A DNA stretch of 64,000 nucleotides from Calothrix sp. NIES-2100 (GCF_002368195.1 NZ_AP018178.1:7080645-7144644), one strand, 5' to 3'. Counted from the stretch's first letter, positions 51,601 to 59,841 are shown. The notes: generated by a model not told the origin, from the letters alone. Made by a program: numbers and translations.

Positions 51601-52138
51601 TGCCACCTAAAGCACTGCTACCGACAGGAGTAGTGGCAGCGGCGACATTAGCACCTGTTAGCTGGCTAATTTGTGCAATCAGCTTTAAACCTGATGGTGT
51701 AGCTGCTAAGTTACAGCCATACAGGAGGATGTCGGCTTGCGGTAGTAATGCATTAGACCAGCTGTGAATGCGATCGCGATCGCATTCGAGAGTTTCTAAA
51801 CTGAGTTCAGATGAGCCAAGCAATAACTTTCCTGGCTGCCCATGAGACACTATGTGAATTGCGGATACATGATTGAGCTGTCTTAACTTTTTACTGATTT
51901 GCCCTACTCCATCCTGAGTTGGGTCAAGACGAACAACATCAGTAATCGCAGAACGTACCCCATTTATCAGGCTTTCATAGCTCTCTACACCAGCATCAAC
52001 AAAGACAATTTCACGCCCAAGCAGATCAGTACTCCCCAAATAGTGATTTCCCTTTGAGACTCTTAATCTGTGAGTTGGGTAAAGCGGTTTCTTGAAAGAA
52101 AACTTAAAAGATTGAGGGATGAGATGAAAAAGTTCCAT
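45671..52138 (-). CDS. Giant extracellular multidomain protein (DUF4347, CBM, cadherin-like, malectin, propeller)
   Basis: This 2155-residue protein is a modular surface or secreted protein. Residues about 40-205 are a DUF4347 domain with a His-Gly and Cys pair (H99-G100 in VSHG; C142 in LYGCN) that recalls CHAT/caspase-like folds. Three CBM6/35-like modules (about 513-650, 865-1003, 1222-1355) alternate with four cadherin-like repeats (about 655-755, 758-860, 1008-1110, 1113-1212). A malectin-like domain (1357-1522), a Calx-beta-like domain (1523-1632), a six-bladed-type propeller resembling sorbosone dehydrogenases (about 1640-2065, NHDHGVNGLEFDNDGNLYITVG) and a TIG domain (about 2075-2155) follow. 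No classical signal peptide is seen; export may use a type I-like route, as in similar proteins. Its carbohydrate-binding modules sit next to an EPS cluster. Confidence 0.83.
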   Translation of the reverse strand: MELFHLIPQSFKFSFKKPLYPTHRLRVSKGNHYLGSTDLLGREIVFVDAGVESYESLINGVRSAITDVVRLDPTQDGVGQISKKLRQLNHVSAIHIVSHGQPGKLLLGSSELSLETLECDRDRIHSWSNALLPQADILLYGCNLAATPSGLKLIAQISQLTGANVAAATTPVGSSALGGKWELDAVIGKIKSALAFQPAVMAAYSGVLDAKAFLKIDPPGNGINSSTFSSGSLQLTNNSTTGQKIKRILIDTSTALLPDIVFDPFGTAGDTIDKPFTADSNPGVGTITTNYLTPKDGGYFGLELLFTDFGAGKTLTFSIDIDPTSTKGTGAPGPQESASVSGFELIGANVIVEFDDNTTLTGQLYRVPDSVDGSQVTLQLNQLAKPTIEILGVSSQQAIVESASQTVRVTGTAGSQVSLLVAGAAMFTKSDGTAFDIDPFEANSVTGVNEITATIGASGSVDIPITLTTLSSQNGYKGYNYITAAIKNADGTTGPVSKPQVLQLNLPSTPTQTIIEAEAFVLNGGFRKETLTGAGASGGQGISFIGGASAETGTAYFDFNGAASQYDIYVSYWDENDGNGSLELSVNGAVLNTLTLNQSPGGSTATTTNKKETKIASGVSLQAGSRIQLKGVEDNGEAVRTDFIRLVPSSGSPANTAPTSSGIANVSVVQDAPDTVIDLFAAFSDAQDPDTALIYKVLGNTNSALFEATPSINPATGKLTLNYAPTATGTSQLTVQATDTGGLSTTTNFTVNVSPTPPANTAPTTSGIANVSVVQDAPDTVIDLFAAFSDAQDPDTALIYKVLGNTNSALFEATPSINPTTGKLTLNYAPTATGTSQLTVQATDTGGLSTTANFTVNVSPLSTPGQTIIEAESFVLSGFRTENLSTSTTGASGGKGISFINGAANETGTAYVDFAGAVGQYDIYVSYWDETDGNAKLELSVNGNLLNTLNFNQSPGGSTANTTNKKEVKLAGAVSLQAGSRIQLKGFEDNGEAVRTDYIKLVPVSGTPTNTAPTSAGIANVSVVQNAPDTVINLFDVFNDAQDSDTALTYSVVSNTNAGLFEVAPSINPTTGKLTLNYSPTATGSSQLTVRATDTGGLSTNTNFTVNVGTPPANTAPTTSGIANITVTQNAPDTVINLFDVFADAQDPDTALTYSVVGNTNAGLFEVNPSIDPTTGKLTLNYSPTATGSSQITVQAKDTGGLSTNTNFTVNVTPPLPTSGDIVYEAENMTLTGYRVETSSGIGAYGGKLITFVNGGTNETGTAYVDYNGPAGEYDLKLAFWDESDGNAKFEVYVNGTLKGTVNSNQSPGGTTATLNNKREVRAVENLVLKPGDRIQIKGFEDSGDAARLDYIRLTQDKSIRINTGTGTNSPNTAALYTDTTGRVWDRDAFSLGGYVSAVASSTEIFKTTDDALYQNVRTGKDLSYQIPVEEGAYTLKLHFVEPTKTNYAQRVFDVKVEGDLVLDDLDIFEESKNAFFPGNNSALVKTIDQPFFVSDGFLNIDLNASVDNAAIAAIEVLPLEGPAVIVKQTDGGTQVNEAGGNDTYSLVLNTKPTANVTIALQTGDQLSTTTPKVTFTPDNWDTPQTVTVKAVNDTAAEGVHYATITHTVSSSDSDYNNAPVRSLPVTVLDDDVVAISFTKKIVDITSANDPSITADDNLPNVSNPTVGAWGPDGRLYVGFYDGSIRAYTFDDNYNVKAIQAINTIKGQYNAQILGIAFNPYDKEPKIYVSHSKLYANGGGTFPSTELSPYSGQVSVLSGANFSTQTPLITGIGVSNHDHGVNGLEFDNDGNLYITVGSNTNAGITADEIGGVPESPFTAAMLKAEITKSNFNGKIQYKVPAGSIVPTSYPDGYTPPAGETIGAEDHQLNGGVADVVPGVDVSVYASGLRNSFDLVYTTKGKLYATDNGANAGFGDFSTSKNTQQPMGSGSADELNLITEGAYYGSPNRNRGRTDDRQNVYYKADVPSIPGVYTAPISTMTASTNGITEYRATTFNGQLRGNLLAQDWNGPVYRFRMSDDGTQVTQKDTLTGVLDGLDLLTGPGGVLVSVDLSDNAIAVATPNDAGAVGLTVYDVFPWRAPATSGQSFVLGGDNFGTLADTTVKVGGVAAQLSYVSDNRIKGILPTLTPTGGDLLDITVSSAGQTYTLTDAFLPLG

Positions 52139-53072
52139 TTTTCAATATCTGTATAATTTACCTAGCAAGCAACCAAATATATTGACCTTTACGACAGCAT
52201 AGTGATTGACAAAAATGCTGGATCAACGGCTGTCAGGATTGGAAATGCTTGTATATTTTTGTAGTCCGACTACGGAAAATTTGCCAAGAATTTGAAATCC
52301 AATCAGTGGAGTATGTGAATTCCGAGTGATTGCAATTCACCAAATGAAAAATTTGGTGAACTAGTCTGGTATTTGGTGGTTTGCTTTGTATAGGAACTGG
52401 CGAGAGGCCTTCCTCCAAACAAGTGTGTGGCAGAGTTTCCAGAACACTTGTTAGATGCAAAGGAACTGTTTGCAGTTCTGATTGTTAAAAGCCTAAATTT
52501 AGGCTTCTATTTACAGGTAACAGCTGATGAGCGATCGCCAAACCGATAGTCTGGGGGTCTTACACCCATTGATTCATCTGCTCGTCGCCCAAAATTCACG
52601 AGAATTTTAGTTGCTGACACCTGAACTCTTTTGTGAAAAAGAACACATAAGAATACACCTACTGTTTGTAGGAAACACGAATGACCATGAATTATGCAAT
52701 AGTCCGCAAAAGTTTTTACTTAAACTTAATAAACAAATCCATTGTCGGCAAAAATCTGCAATCCAAAACCCTGGACTGAAGCAGGTCGAGGATTAAGAAA
52801 CGATGTATTTAAAGTTAAGGTAAGATTATGGGTAGGACAAATCTGATACTCTGCTAACATTTGTGCGAAGTCTGAGACCCTGGAAAGCTATGCCAGACAA
52901 GCATTCTAACCGTAGTAAAAAATGCACAATAGTAAGATTACAGAAGAAACCTTAAAGATATGGTAAAGTAATCTACCGAAGGTTCCTATGGATATGTTTT
53001 AATCCCATCATCAGAGTAACCACTGTTGATACCATATGTCTGTGGTCTAAAGGGAGAAGCTACCTAAGAGTT
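52139..53072. other. Intergenic region between the giant protein and the Wzc-like gene
   Basis: These 934 bases separate divergent transcription units and should hold both promoters. Visible are the palindromic GAATTCCGAGTGATTGCAATTCACC and ACCAAATGAAAAATTTGGT near 52320-52365, a GGGGGTCTTACACCC fragment near 52554 similar to 26393-26408, and a HIP1 octamer near 52534. Short frames here look like repeat debris. The AGGGAGAAG ribosome-binding site of the next gene is at 53050-53058. Confidence 0.6.
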
Positions 53073-55106
53073 ATGAATAGAGTTTTTGCAATCTTTTTGA
53101 GACACTGGATATTTGTCGCAAGCTTTAATGCTGTGTTGTTTGCGATCGCCTCTGTGCTGATCGCAAGAGTCCCTCAGGTTTGGATTGCTAAGACTCAGCT
53201 AATTTTACCAGTGACTAGTAGTGGCTTAACCGCAGATTTAGGGACATTAGGTAGTCTCAACAGTGGTGGTGTAGTATTTTCTCAGCAGGTAAATCCTCTA
53301 AATATCTTCTCGTCGATCCTTTTGAGCGATCAAACTCTCAGCCAACTCTGGAATTCCGATCCTCAAAAAGATCAGTTTTCCGATGTCAGTAGTTACCGGA
53401 AAATCTTTACTGTTGCGCCTCAAAGTGAATCAACCATTATCTCAATTACTGTACATGGTTCTACAGAAGAGATAGCCCAAGGACGTGCGAGACGATTACT
53501 GGATGTCTTTCAACAGCGCATGAGCCAGCTGCGTCAAAATGATGCTAAGCAACGCTCAGAATTTATGCGCACTGAGCTGAATCAAGCCCTGAGAAATTTA
53601 CGCCAAGCTCAAACCAGACTCACAGAATTTCAAGAATCTTCTGGATTAGTCAGTAGCGATAATCAAATTCGCGAAACTGTAGCAGCCGTTACTCAACTGA
53701 CTACAACTCGCTCCCAAATTATCGCTCAGTTTAAGTCATCTCAAGCTAATGTCAAAGAACTTTCTAGCCGCATGGGATTAAGTTCCGATCAAGCTATTCG
53801 TTCTCTGAGATTAGCAGAAAATCGCGACTTTCAATTTATTCGCCAGAAGTTATCGGAACTTGAGGTACCACTTTTAGAGGCTGAAGCTAAATTCACACCC
53901 GAGCATCCTCAGGTAAAAAATCTGCTGAATCAGCGGGAACAATTATCAAAACAGTTAACACAATATATTGCGGAAGCAGCCGCTAATACACAGGGTGTTA
54001 ATGCATCTGTTGGTGAAAATTATGGAGAGTTGATCCAAAACCTGGTATTAGCAGAAGCTAACACCAGTGCTTTGCAGAATCAAGAAATTCAATTACAGCG
54101 ACAGATTGATGAATTAAATAAAAAACTCCAAACTTTTCCTCCCGCTCAAGCTAAATTATTAGAGCTGCAACATCAATATAAGATTGCTGAAGGCGTATAC
54201 AACGGTTTAGTTGGAAAAGTACAAGAGGCAAAACTCAATGCTTTTAGTGCTTTTCCGAGTATACAAGTTTTAGATGACCCTAGTGTTGAAGTTCAAGCTG
54301 CTAGCAACAGTCAGCAAAAAATTGCTATCGGAGTGATTCTGGCTGGATTGTTTGGTAGCGCGGCTTTGGCGTTGTTCCTAGAAAGTCGCAATCCCTTACT
54401 TAGCCCAGAAGATTTACAAAAGACAGAAATTCCCATTTTGGGAGGTGTCCCACAGTTCAAGGTTTTACACAATCGAGAAGCTGTGGAAGCAGAAACACAT
54501 CTGGAATTTCAGCGGTTGGCTTTAGCTATTAGCGCCATGAACTTAGAAGATCGTCGGTTCATGGTGAGCAGTTCTACCGTTGGTGAAGGTAAAACTACTG
54601 TTGTCTTAGGTTTGGCGATCGCTCTGGCTACTTTAGGGTTTCGCATTTTAATTATAGATGCGGATCAAAATCAGTCAGCACTGAAAGCAACATTAGGAAA
54701 CTCATCTTCACAAACTTTCCACCCATCCGACCAACCTATTTCTGTGCGTCATAACATCGATGTGATGACGATACATCAACCTGAACGCGAATTAGTTGAG
54801 TTTATCGTTAGCAAAGGATTTGAACAGTCCCTCCAAGTCTTACAAGAGAATGGCAATTACGACTACGTCCTGATAGACAGCGCATCTATTTGTTCAACTA
54901 CTGAAACCTCTTTGATGGCATCTATTATATCTGGTGTGTTGTTTGTTGTTCGTCCTGGAGTTAGTCAACGATATTTATTTCAAAAAGCTCTGACTCAACT
55001 TAATCATCAGAGAGTTAAACCAATGGGAATTATTGTTAACGGCATGGATATGAAACCTATGGATTCATCCTATGCAACTAAGAATTCCCTGATTACTACT
55101 GGCTAA
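53073..55106 (+). CDS. Polysaccharide copolymerase with BY-kinase-like domain (Wzc/GumC-CpsD type)
   Basis: This inner-membrane protein controls polymer length and export in Wzx/Wzy systems. An N-terminal membrane helix (about 11-32) starts a Wzz domain with a long periplasmic coiled coil (about 150-350). A second helix lies near 416-434, preceded by the proline-rich FPPAQAKLLEL stretch. The cytosolic kinase-like domain has Walker A STVGEGKTT (501-509), Walker A-prime ILIIDAD (525-531) and Walker B DYVLIDSA near 593-600. The C-terminus is MDMKPMDSSYATKNSLITTG, with one Tyr and no tyrosine cluster. Autophosphorylation as in E. coli Wzc may be lost or altered. It opens the plus-strand EPS cluster. 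Confidence 0.9.
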   Translation: MNRVFAIFLRHWIFVASFNAVLFAIASVLIARVPQVWIAKTQLILPVTSSGLTADLGTLGSLNSGGVVFSQQVNPLNIFSSILLSDQTLSQLWNSDPQKDQFSDVSSYRKIFTVAPQSESTIISITVHGSTEEIAQGRARRLLDVFQQRMSQLRQNDAKQRSEFMRTELNQALRNLRQAQTRLTEFQESSGLVSSDNQIRETVAAVTQLTTTRSQIIAQFKSSQANVKELSSRMGLSSDQAIRSLRLAENRDFQFIRQKLSELEVPLLEAEAKFTPEHPQVKNLLNQREQLSKQLTQYIAEAAANTQGVNASVGENYGELIQNLVLAEANTSALQNQEIQLQRQIDELNKKLQTFPPAQAKLLELQHQYKIAEGVYNGLVGKVQEAKLNAFSAFPSIQVLDDPSVEVQAASNSQQKIAIGVILAGLFGSAALALFLESRNPLLSPEDLQKTEIPILGGVPQFKVLHNREAVEAETHLEFQRLALAISAMNLEDRRFMVSSSTVGEGKTTVVLGLAIALATLGFRILIIDADQNQSALKATLGNSSSQTFHPSDQPISVRHNIDVMTIHQPERELVEFIVSKGFEQSLQVLQENGNYDYVLIDSASICSTTETSLMASIISGVLFVVRPGVSQRYLFQKALTQLNHQRVKPMGIIVNGMDMKPMDSSYATKNSLITTG

Positions 55107-55149
55107 TATTTTACCTTGTGTACATCTACCTCTTCACTTGGTTACTGCT

Positions 55150-56262
55150 ATGAAAACAATCAACAATATCGATACACCATTAGATTTACCTAGCTTAGTT
55201 GTTTATCTTTTGGGAAGAAGAATTACTCCCATAACTGTTGATGGCATTATTGAAGCAATTCACACCGCTTGTAAGGTAGATCAAAAAATTACGGTAGCAA
55301 ATTACAACGTTCATGCCTTCAATTTATCGATGCAATTGCCCTGGTTTTATGAATTTTTGCAAAGTTCAGAAATCGTGCATTGTGATAGTTCAGGTATTTT
55401 AAAAGCCTTAAGCTATATGGGACTTGACCTGCCGATTCAATATCGGGTCTCCTATACAACGCTGATGCCAGAACTATTAAAATTTTCTCATAAACAAGAA
55501 CTGTCAATATTTCTCCTTGGGGCAAAACCTCAATATCTAGAAAAAGCAATTAATAATTTAGCAATAAATTATCCAAATATTAAAGTAGCAGGTCATCATG
55601 GTTACTTTTCTATTGATGATCCGGAAACCAATGATTTAATTATTCGCCGTATCAACCAGATAAAACCGAATATTCTCTTAGTTGGTATGGGAATGCCTCT
55701 TCAGGAAAATTGGGTAGCTCGATATAGAGATAGATTGCATGTGAATGCAATTTTGTTAGGAGGAGCAGTCATCGATCGTTTAGCAGGAGTAGTTTCTGAT
55801 TGTCCCGATTTTCTGGCTAAAAACAATTTGGAATGGCTTTATCGTCTGCTCCGTGAACCAAAGAGATTGGGCGCTCGTTATTTGCTAGGTAATCCGGCTT
55901 TTGCTTGTCATATTGCTCTAGCTAAACTCTCTCAATTCCGAGAAGGAGTCACGCAACTTGAAGCAGGAAAGTACTATAACTGGAAAACAAGTGCATTTAC
56001 TAACGCTCTTTCGCCATCCAACTCAACACCGACAAAGAGCCTGAGTGATTCCTTAGTTGAAGCAGGTTTGCTGACCATCAACCATATCGATATTGCTCTA
56101 TCTGAACAAAGAAAGACAGGAGTTCCCTTGAGTGACATCCTGATCAATAAGGGATGGATTAAACAGCAAACTATCGATTTTATCGTCAAAAATATCATCC
56201 TCAGCAATCAAAATCAAAGCAGAACTAAGGAGTTGTTAAATGGCGTATACTCCGAAAGTTAG
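55150..56262 (+). CDS. WecG/TagA/CpsF-family glycosyltransferase with C-terminal MshEN-like tail
   Basis: GT26 enzymes add ManNAcA, ManNAc or glucose to a lipid-linked intermediate. The family core spans about residues 40-240: TVANYNVHAFNLSMQ, VHCDSSGILKAL with the catalytic Asp, FLLGAKPQYLEKA, ILLVGMGMPLQENW and RLLREPKRLGARY. The last 60 residues look like a second domain: LVEAGLLTINHIDIALSEQRKTGVPLSD with ILINKGWIKQQTIDFIV resembles the MshEN/GspE-N fold, a c-di-GMP-type binder in other proteins. A TTG at 55138 also opens the frame; the ATG at 55150 is taken. It follows the Wzc-like gene by 43 bases and overlaps the next GT2 by 23 bases. Confidence 0.83.
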   Translation: MKTINNIDTPLDLPSLVVYLLGRRITPITVDGIIEAIHTACKVDQKITVANYNVHAFNLSMQLPWFYEFLQSSEIVHCDSSGILKALSYMGLDLPIQYRVSYTTLMPELLKFSHKQELSIFLLGAKPQYLEKAINNLAINYPNIKVAGHHGYFSIDDPETNDLIIRRINQIKPNILLVGMGMPLQENWVARYRDRLHVNAILLGGAVIDRLAGVVSDCPDFLAKNNLEWLYRLLREPKRLGARYLLGNPAFACHIALAKLSQFREGVTQLEAGKYYNWKTSAFTNALSPSNSTPTKSLSDSLVEAGLLTINHIDIALSEQRKTGVPLSDILINKGWIKQQTIDFIVKNIILSNQNQSRTKELLNGVYSES

Positions 56263-57187
56263 TGTTGTAGTGCCTGCATATAACGTTAGTGGTTATCTTG
56301 AGGCTGCTTTATTCTCTGTAGAATGTCAATCTTTTGGAGATTATGAAGTTTTAATCGTTGATGATGGTTCTACCGATGAAACTGCTGAGATTGCATTAAC
56401 ATTTAGCCGGCGAGATTCTCGGTTTCAATTGCTGCAAAAACCCAATGGTGGACTGTCATCGGCTCGCAATTATGGACTTCATCATGCTCAGGGAGAATAT
56501 ATTGCGTTGCTGGATGGAGATGATACTTACCATCCTGATAAGTTAGCTGTTCATATAGCAAAACTCGATAAATCCCCAGAGATTGGAGTTACCTACAGTG
56601 CATCTCGAGCTATTCGGGATGATGGACAAGTTACTTTTATGTCCTTAAGTGGTAAACCAATTGTTAACAATATATTGTTGGCATTATTGTGTAAGAACTT
56701 CATCGGACATGGCTCGAATGCTGTATTTCGCCGTTGTTTGATAGATGAAGTGGGAGAGTTTGATGAAACCCTCCGTAGTTCTGAAGATATTGATTTTTGG
56801 TTGAGAATTGCGGCTACAGAGCGGTGGCGATTCTATCGGGAACCTCGGATTTTGTGTTACTACCGCGTACGCCCTTCAGGGTTATCTTTCAATGTAGCGC
56901 AAATGCAGCGATCGCAGGAACAAGTACTCAAATCAGCTTATGAGCGATCGCCTGAAGTCGTCAAACCGATGCTACCAACAGCCTACGCTTATATGTATCG
57001 CTATTTAGCGCGCATCTCTGTTACAGCCGGTGACTTAACCCAAGCAGCAGCTTTTATTAACCAGGCTTGGGTAAGCGATCGCTCAATTTTCTTTCGCGAT
57101 CCGCGATCGCTGCTTACACTCATTTCTGTGCGTTTGGCTCCCTTAACAAAGCTCATACTTCAGCAAGCACTTGGTTCTGTCGAGTAG
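56240..57187 (+). CDS. Glycosyltransferase family 2 protein
   Basis: An inverting GT-A transferase in the EPS cluster. VSVVVPAYNVSGYLE opens the domain. DDGSTDE (nucleotide), LDGDDT (metal) and SEDIDFWLR (catalytic-base region) follow in the usual spacing. The 110-residue tail is helical and could face the acceptor or membrane. The ATG at 56240 has AAGGAG seven bases upstream and lies within the end of the WecG/TagA gene, so translation is coupled. Donor sugar unknown. Confidence 0.85.
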   Translation: MAYTPKVSVVVPAYNVSGYLEAALFSVECQSFGDYEVLIVDDGSTDETAEIALTFSRRDSRFQLLQKPNGGLSSARNYGLHHAQGEYIALLDGDDTYHPDKLAVHIAKLDKSPEIGVTYSASRAIRDDGQVTFMSLSGKPIVNNILLALLCKNFIGHGSNAVFRRCLIDEVGEFDETLRSSEDIDFWLRIAATERWRFYREPRILCYYRVRPSGLSFNVAQMQRSQEQVLKSAYERSPEVVKPMLPTAYAYMYRYLARISVTAGDLTQAAAFINQAWVSDRSIFFRDPRSLLTLISVRLAPLTKLILQQALGSVE

Positions 57188-57226
57188 AGTTCTTGAAAAG
57201 ACGCGGTGACGCAAAGAAACCCTACA

Positions 57227-57259
57227 AGATCCCTGACTTCTTGACGAAGTCGGGGATCT
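57227..57259. repeat. REP-like hairpin AGATCCC-GACTTC
   Basis: A 14-base arm (AGATCCCTGACTTC) and its near-perfect inverse (GAAGTCGGGGATCT) surround a 5-base loop. It sits in the 136-base gap before the GT14 gene. I recall this type of hairpin as a common dispersed repeat in filamentous cyanobacteria. It could act as a weak terminator or RNA stabiliser inside the operon. Confidence 0.6.
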
Positions 57260-57323
57260 GACACCTACCGTCAAAGCGTCTCCCCTTCTCCCTGTCTTCT
57301 TGGTAATTCCTAGGAAAACCTTC

Positions 57324-58280
57324 ATGAGAGTTTGTTACTTAATTCAAACGCATAAAAATCCCGCTCAAATTTATCGGTTAATCAACTTAATTCAAAAATC
57401 CAGCCCAGGATGCCAAATTTTGATTAGCCACGATCCAACTTTTTGTCAGTTGGATTTATCAATGCTCCATCGCAGTACTAACATTCATTTATTTTTCACC
57501 AAAGGTGGACGAGCCGACTTTAGTATGGTTCAGAGCTACCTCGATGCATTGAATTGGCTGTTTACAAATCAAATTGATTTTGATTGGTTGATCAATATTA
57601 CCGGTCAGGATTACCCAATTCAACCAATCGGAGAAATTGAAGCTTTTCTGGAGACAACTCATTATGAGGGTTTCTTAGAATACTTTGATGTTTTGTCATC
57701 CCAAAGCCAATGGAGCATCCATGAAGGATATAGTCGTTACTTTTATCAGTACAAACAACTCTCAGCAACGGTGAGCGATCGCTTACAAAAAATGCTCAAA
57801 CCGTTAAAGATTCTCAACTATATTCAACCCTGGATTCGGTTTAATTGTTCCTACGACCTCCGGATTGGTGTTAAAGCAACTACTCCCTTTAATCAATCCT
57901 TTAAATGCTACGGTGGTTCCTTTTTCTGTACCCTTTCTCGAAGCTGCGTAGAATATCTCTACACTTACACCAAAAACAATCCCAGTTTTGTGCAATACTG
58001 TCGCAGTACCAGCATATCTGTTGAGTGTTTCATTCAAACCATTTTAGTAAATAGCCGATTGTTCAACCTTTGTAATGATTGTAAACGCTACTTTGATTTC
58101 ACAAAATCTCAGGATGGTAGCCCTAGCATTCTCACCAAAGATGATTATGAAAATATAGCAAACAGTCAAGCCCACTTTGCCAGAAAATTGGATATGGGGT
58201 TAGACCAGCAGATTTTTGATTTAATCGATAAAAAGAATTTTACAACTAAAGAATTAATCGCTAATAATTATGAAGGATAA
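57324..58280 (+). CDS. GT14-like (core-2/I-branching) beta-N-acetylglucosaminyltransferase
   Basis: This protein matches the Branch family: RVCYLIQTHKNPAQIYRLI at the start, ILISHDPT, WLINITGQDYPIQP near residues 90-103, FLEYFDV, and a CYGGSFFCTLSR block. SVECFIQTIL near 235 contains the catalytic Glu in eukaryotic relatives. Animal GT14 enzymes branch mucin or I-antigen chains; bacterial members are mostly uncharacterised. Branching of an EPS repeat unit is the natural inference. The frame opens at TTG 57300 but ATG 57324 has AGGAAA upstream. It lies between GT2 and flippase genes. Confidence 0.8.
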   Translation: MRVCYLIQTHKNPAQIYRLINLIQKSSPGCQILISHDPTFCQLDLSMLHRSTNIHLFFTKGGRADFSMVQSYLDALNWLFTNQIDFDWLINITGQDYPIQPIGEIEAFLETTHYEGFLEYFDVLSSQSQWSIHEGYSRYFYQYKQLSATVSDRLQKMLKPLKILNYIQPWIRFNCSYDLRIGVKATTPFNQSFKCYGGSFFCTLSRSCVEYLYTYTKNNPSFVQYCRSTSISVECFIQTILVNSRLFNLCNDCKRYFDFTKSQDGSPSILTKDDYENIANSQAHFARKLDMGLDQQIFDLIDKKNFTTKELIANNYEG

Positions 58281-58401
58281 AGGATGAAGGATGAAAAAGA
58301 AAATTTACATGCCAATAAAAGGTTATTGATACTTATTTCTTACCTTCTGCCTTCTGCCGTCTGCCTTATAACCACTATATTCTCAGGTGTGCTAACTCAT
58401 T

Positions 58402-59841
58402 ATGAATCGTACTTCTATCATTAAAAGTGGTTTTTGGACAACATACGGAGCAATTGTCAACCGCTTATTTGCATTATTCAGTAATTTATTATTAGCGCGA
58501 CTTTTATTGCCATCAGACTTTGGAGTTATCAGTGTCGCCTATATTTTCTGGTCTTTTATTAATCTTTTTGTTCAAGGTACAACTGGAGATTTTTTAGTTT
58601 ATAAAGGAATTGAAGACCGACGTTATATCGATACTACTTACTCCTTGAGTATTTGTATTGGTATGGTTGGCGCAGCAGTGATGATAGCCTTATCTCCTTT
58701 GGCTGCCAATTTTTTCGGTATCCCAAACCTCATCGGACTATTAGCTTTCTTCGCTTTTAATTTTTTTCTTTCCTCTGTCCAAGCTGTCTATGCTGGAATC
58801 ATGAGGAGAAGAATGCAGTATCAAGAATTGGCAAATGCTACCTTAATTTCCTCGATGATTCGCATCTTTACTACAGCAGGATGTGCTTTATCAGGATTAA
58901 GTTATTGGTCTTTCGCCATAGGTGATACTATTTTTTGGTTGACTATATTTTGGATTACTTTTTATTATACTAAATTCAAGTTTTACTTAAAAATAGATCC
59001 ACAAATCAGGTCAGAAGCTCTATCCTACTGCATAGGTTCTGTTGGCTCTAGTTTGGGATTTTATATTAATTCCAATTCTGATAATTTTGTAATTGGCAGA
59101 TTACTAGGAACTACTAATTTAGGCTATTACAACTTTGCTTATCAAGTAACTACAGCTTTTAGCTTAATCATGTCTCAAGTAATGAACCAACTTGGGATAT
59201 CAGTTTTTGCACAAATGAAAGACGACCAAGAGCAAGAAAAGGCTTTGGTTAGGGTTGTCGAACAGATGTCATATTTTGCGGCTCTGTTATTTTCTGTAAT
59301 TTATCTGATAGTTGATGAAACATTTATTACCTATATATTTGGAGAGAAATTTATTCCATCAGCTACGGTAATTCCTTGGCTACTCATCTTTGCCTACTTC
59401 AGGTTAGTAAATACTTCCCTATCTAGTATGCTAGCTGCCAAGGGTAGACCTGATATTAATGCCAAAGTTAATTTACAGATAGCGCCTCTAGCTGTTTTAG
59501 GTTTTTTAATTGGTGCTTGGAAAGGTGGCATTTTGGGAGTAGCGATCGCCGTAGTTGTAATTTTAGGTTTTAGTTGGACAGTTTTTTGGTGGTGGTCAGC
59601 TTGTAAAACCTTTGGTTGGTCTCTTTTAAAATATTTACTACCTTGTTTTAAAGCTTTATTTATGGCATTATTTGCCATTAGCATTAGCCGAATTTTACCT
59701 ATACCTAAATTTATTTCACCGATTATTGATATCACGCTCTATTTATTTCTGATTCGGGTTTTGCTACCTGAGCAATTTTCTACATATTTATCCCTAATTA
59801 AAAAGTTAGGGCATAAAGTTAAAATGTTTAGTACTCGCTAA
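58402..59841 (+). CDS. Lipid-linked oligosaccharide flippase (Wzx/MOP type)
   Basis: This polytopic protein of 479 residues has about 12-14 membrane helices. Its N-terminus, IKSGFWTTYGAIVNRLFALFSNLLLARLLLPSDFGVIS, is typical of polysaccharide-synthesis flippases. The middle contains LGTTNLGYYNFAYQV, the conserved loop of this family. It should move undecaprenyl-linked repeat units to the periplasmic face for polymerisation. It sits among GT and Wzc-like genes as expected in a Wzx/Wzy cluster. A plain MATE drug exporter is unlikely in this context. Confidence 0.88.
   Translation: MNRTSIIKSGFWTTYGAIVNRLFALFSNLLLARLLLPSDFGVISVAYIFWSFINLFVQGTTGDFLVYKGIEDRRYIDTTYSLSICIGMVGAAVMIALSPLAANFFGIPNLIGLLAFFAFNFFLSSVQAVYAGIMRRRMQYQELANATLISSMIRIFTTAGCALSGLSYWSFAIGDTIFWLTIFWITFYYTKFKFYLKIDPQIRSEALSYCIGSVGSSLGFYINSNSDNFVIGRLLGTTNLGYYNFAYQVTTAFSLIMSQVMNQLGISVFAQMKDDQEQEKALVRVVEQMSYFAALLFSVIYLIVDETFITYIFGEKFIPSATVIPWLLIFAYFRLVNTSLSSMLAAKGRPDINAKVNLQIAPLAVLGFLIGAWKGGILGVAIAVVVILGFSWTVFWWWSACKTFGWSLLKYLLPCFKALFMALFAISISRILPIPKFISPIIDITLYLFLIRVLLPEQFSTYLSLIKKLGHKVKMFSTR

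Noticed and set aside
52233..52460. 75-codon open frame in the gap before the EPS cluster
   Set aside because: Contains repeat-like debris (CLEEGLSPVPIQ), no ribosome-binding site and no domain pattern.
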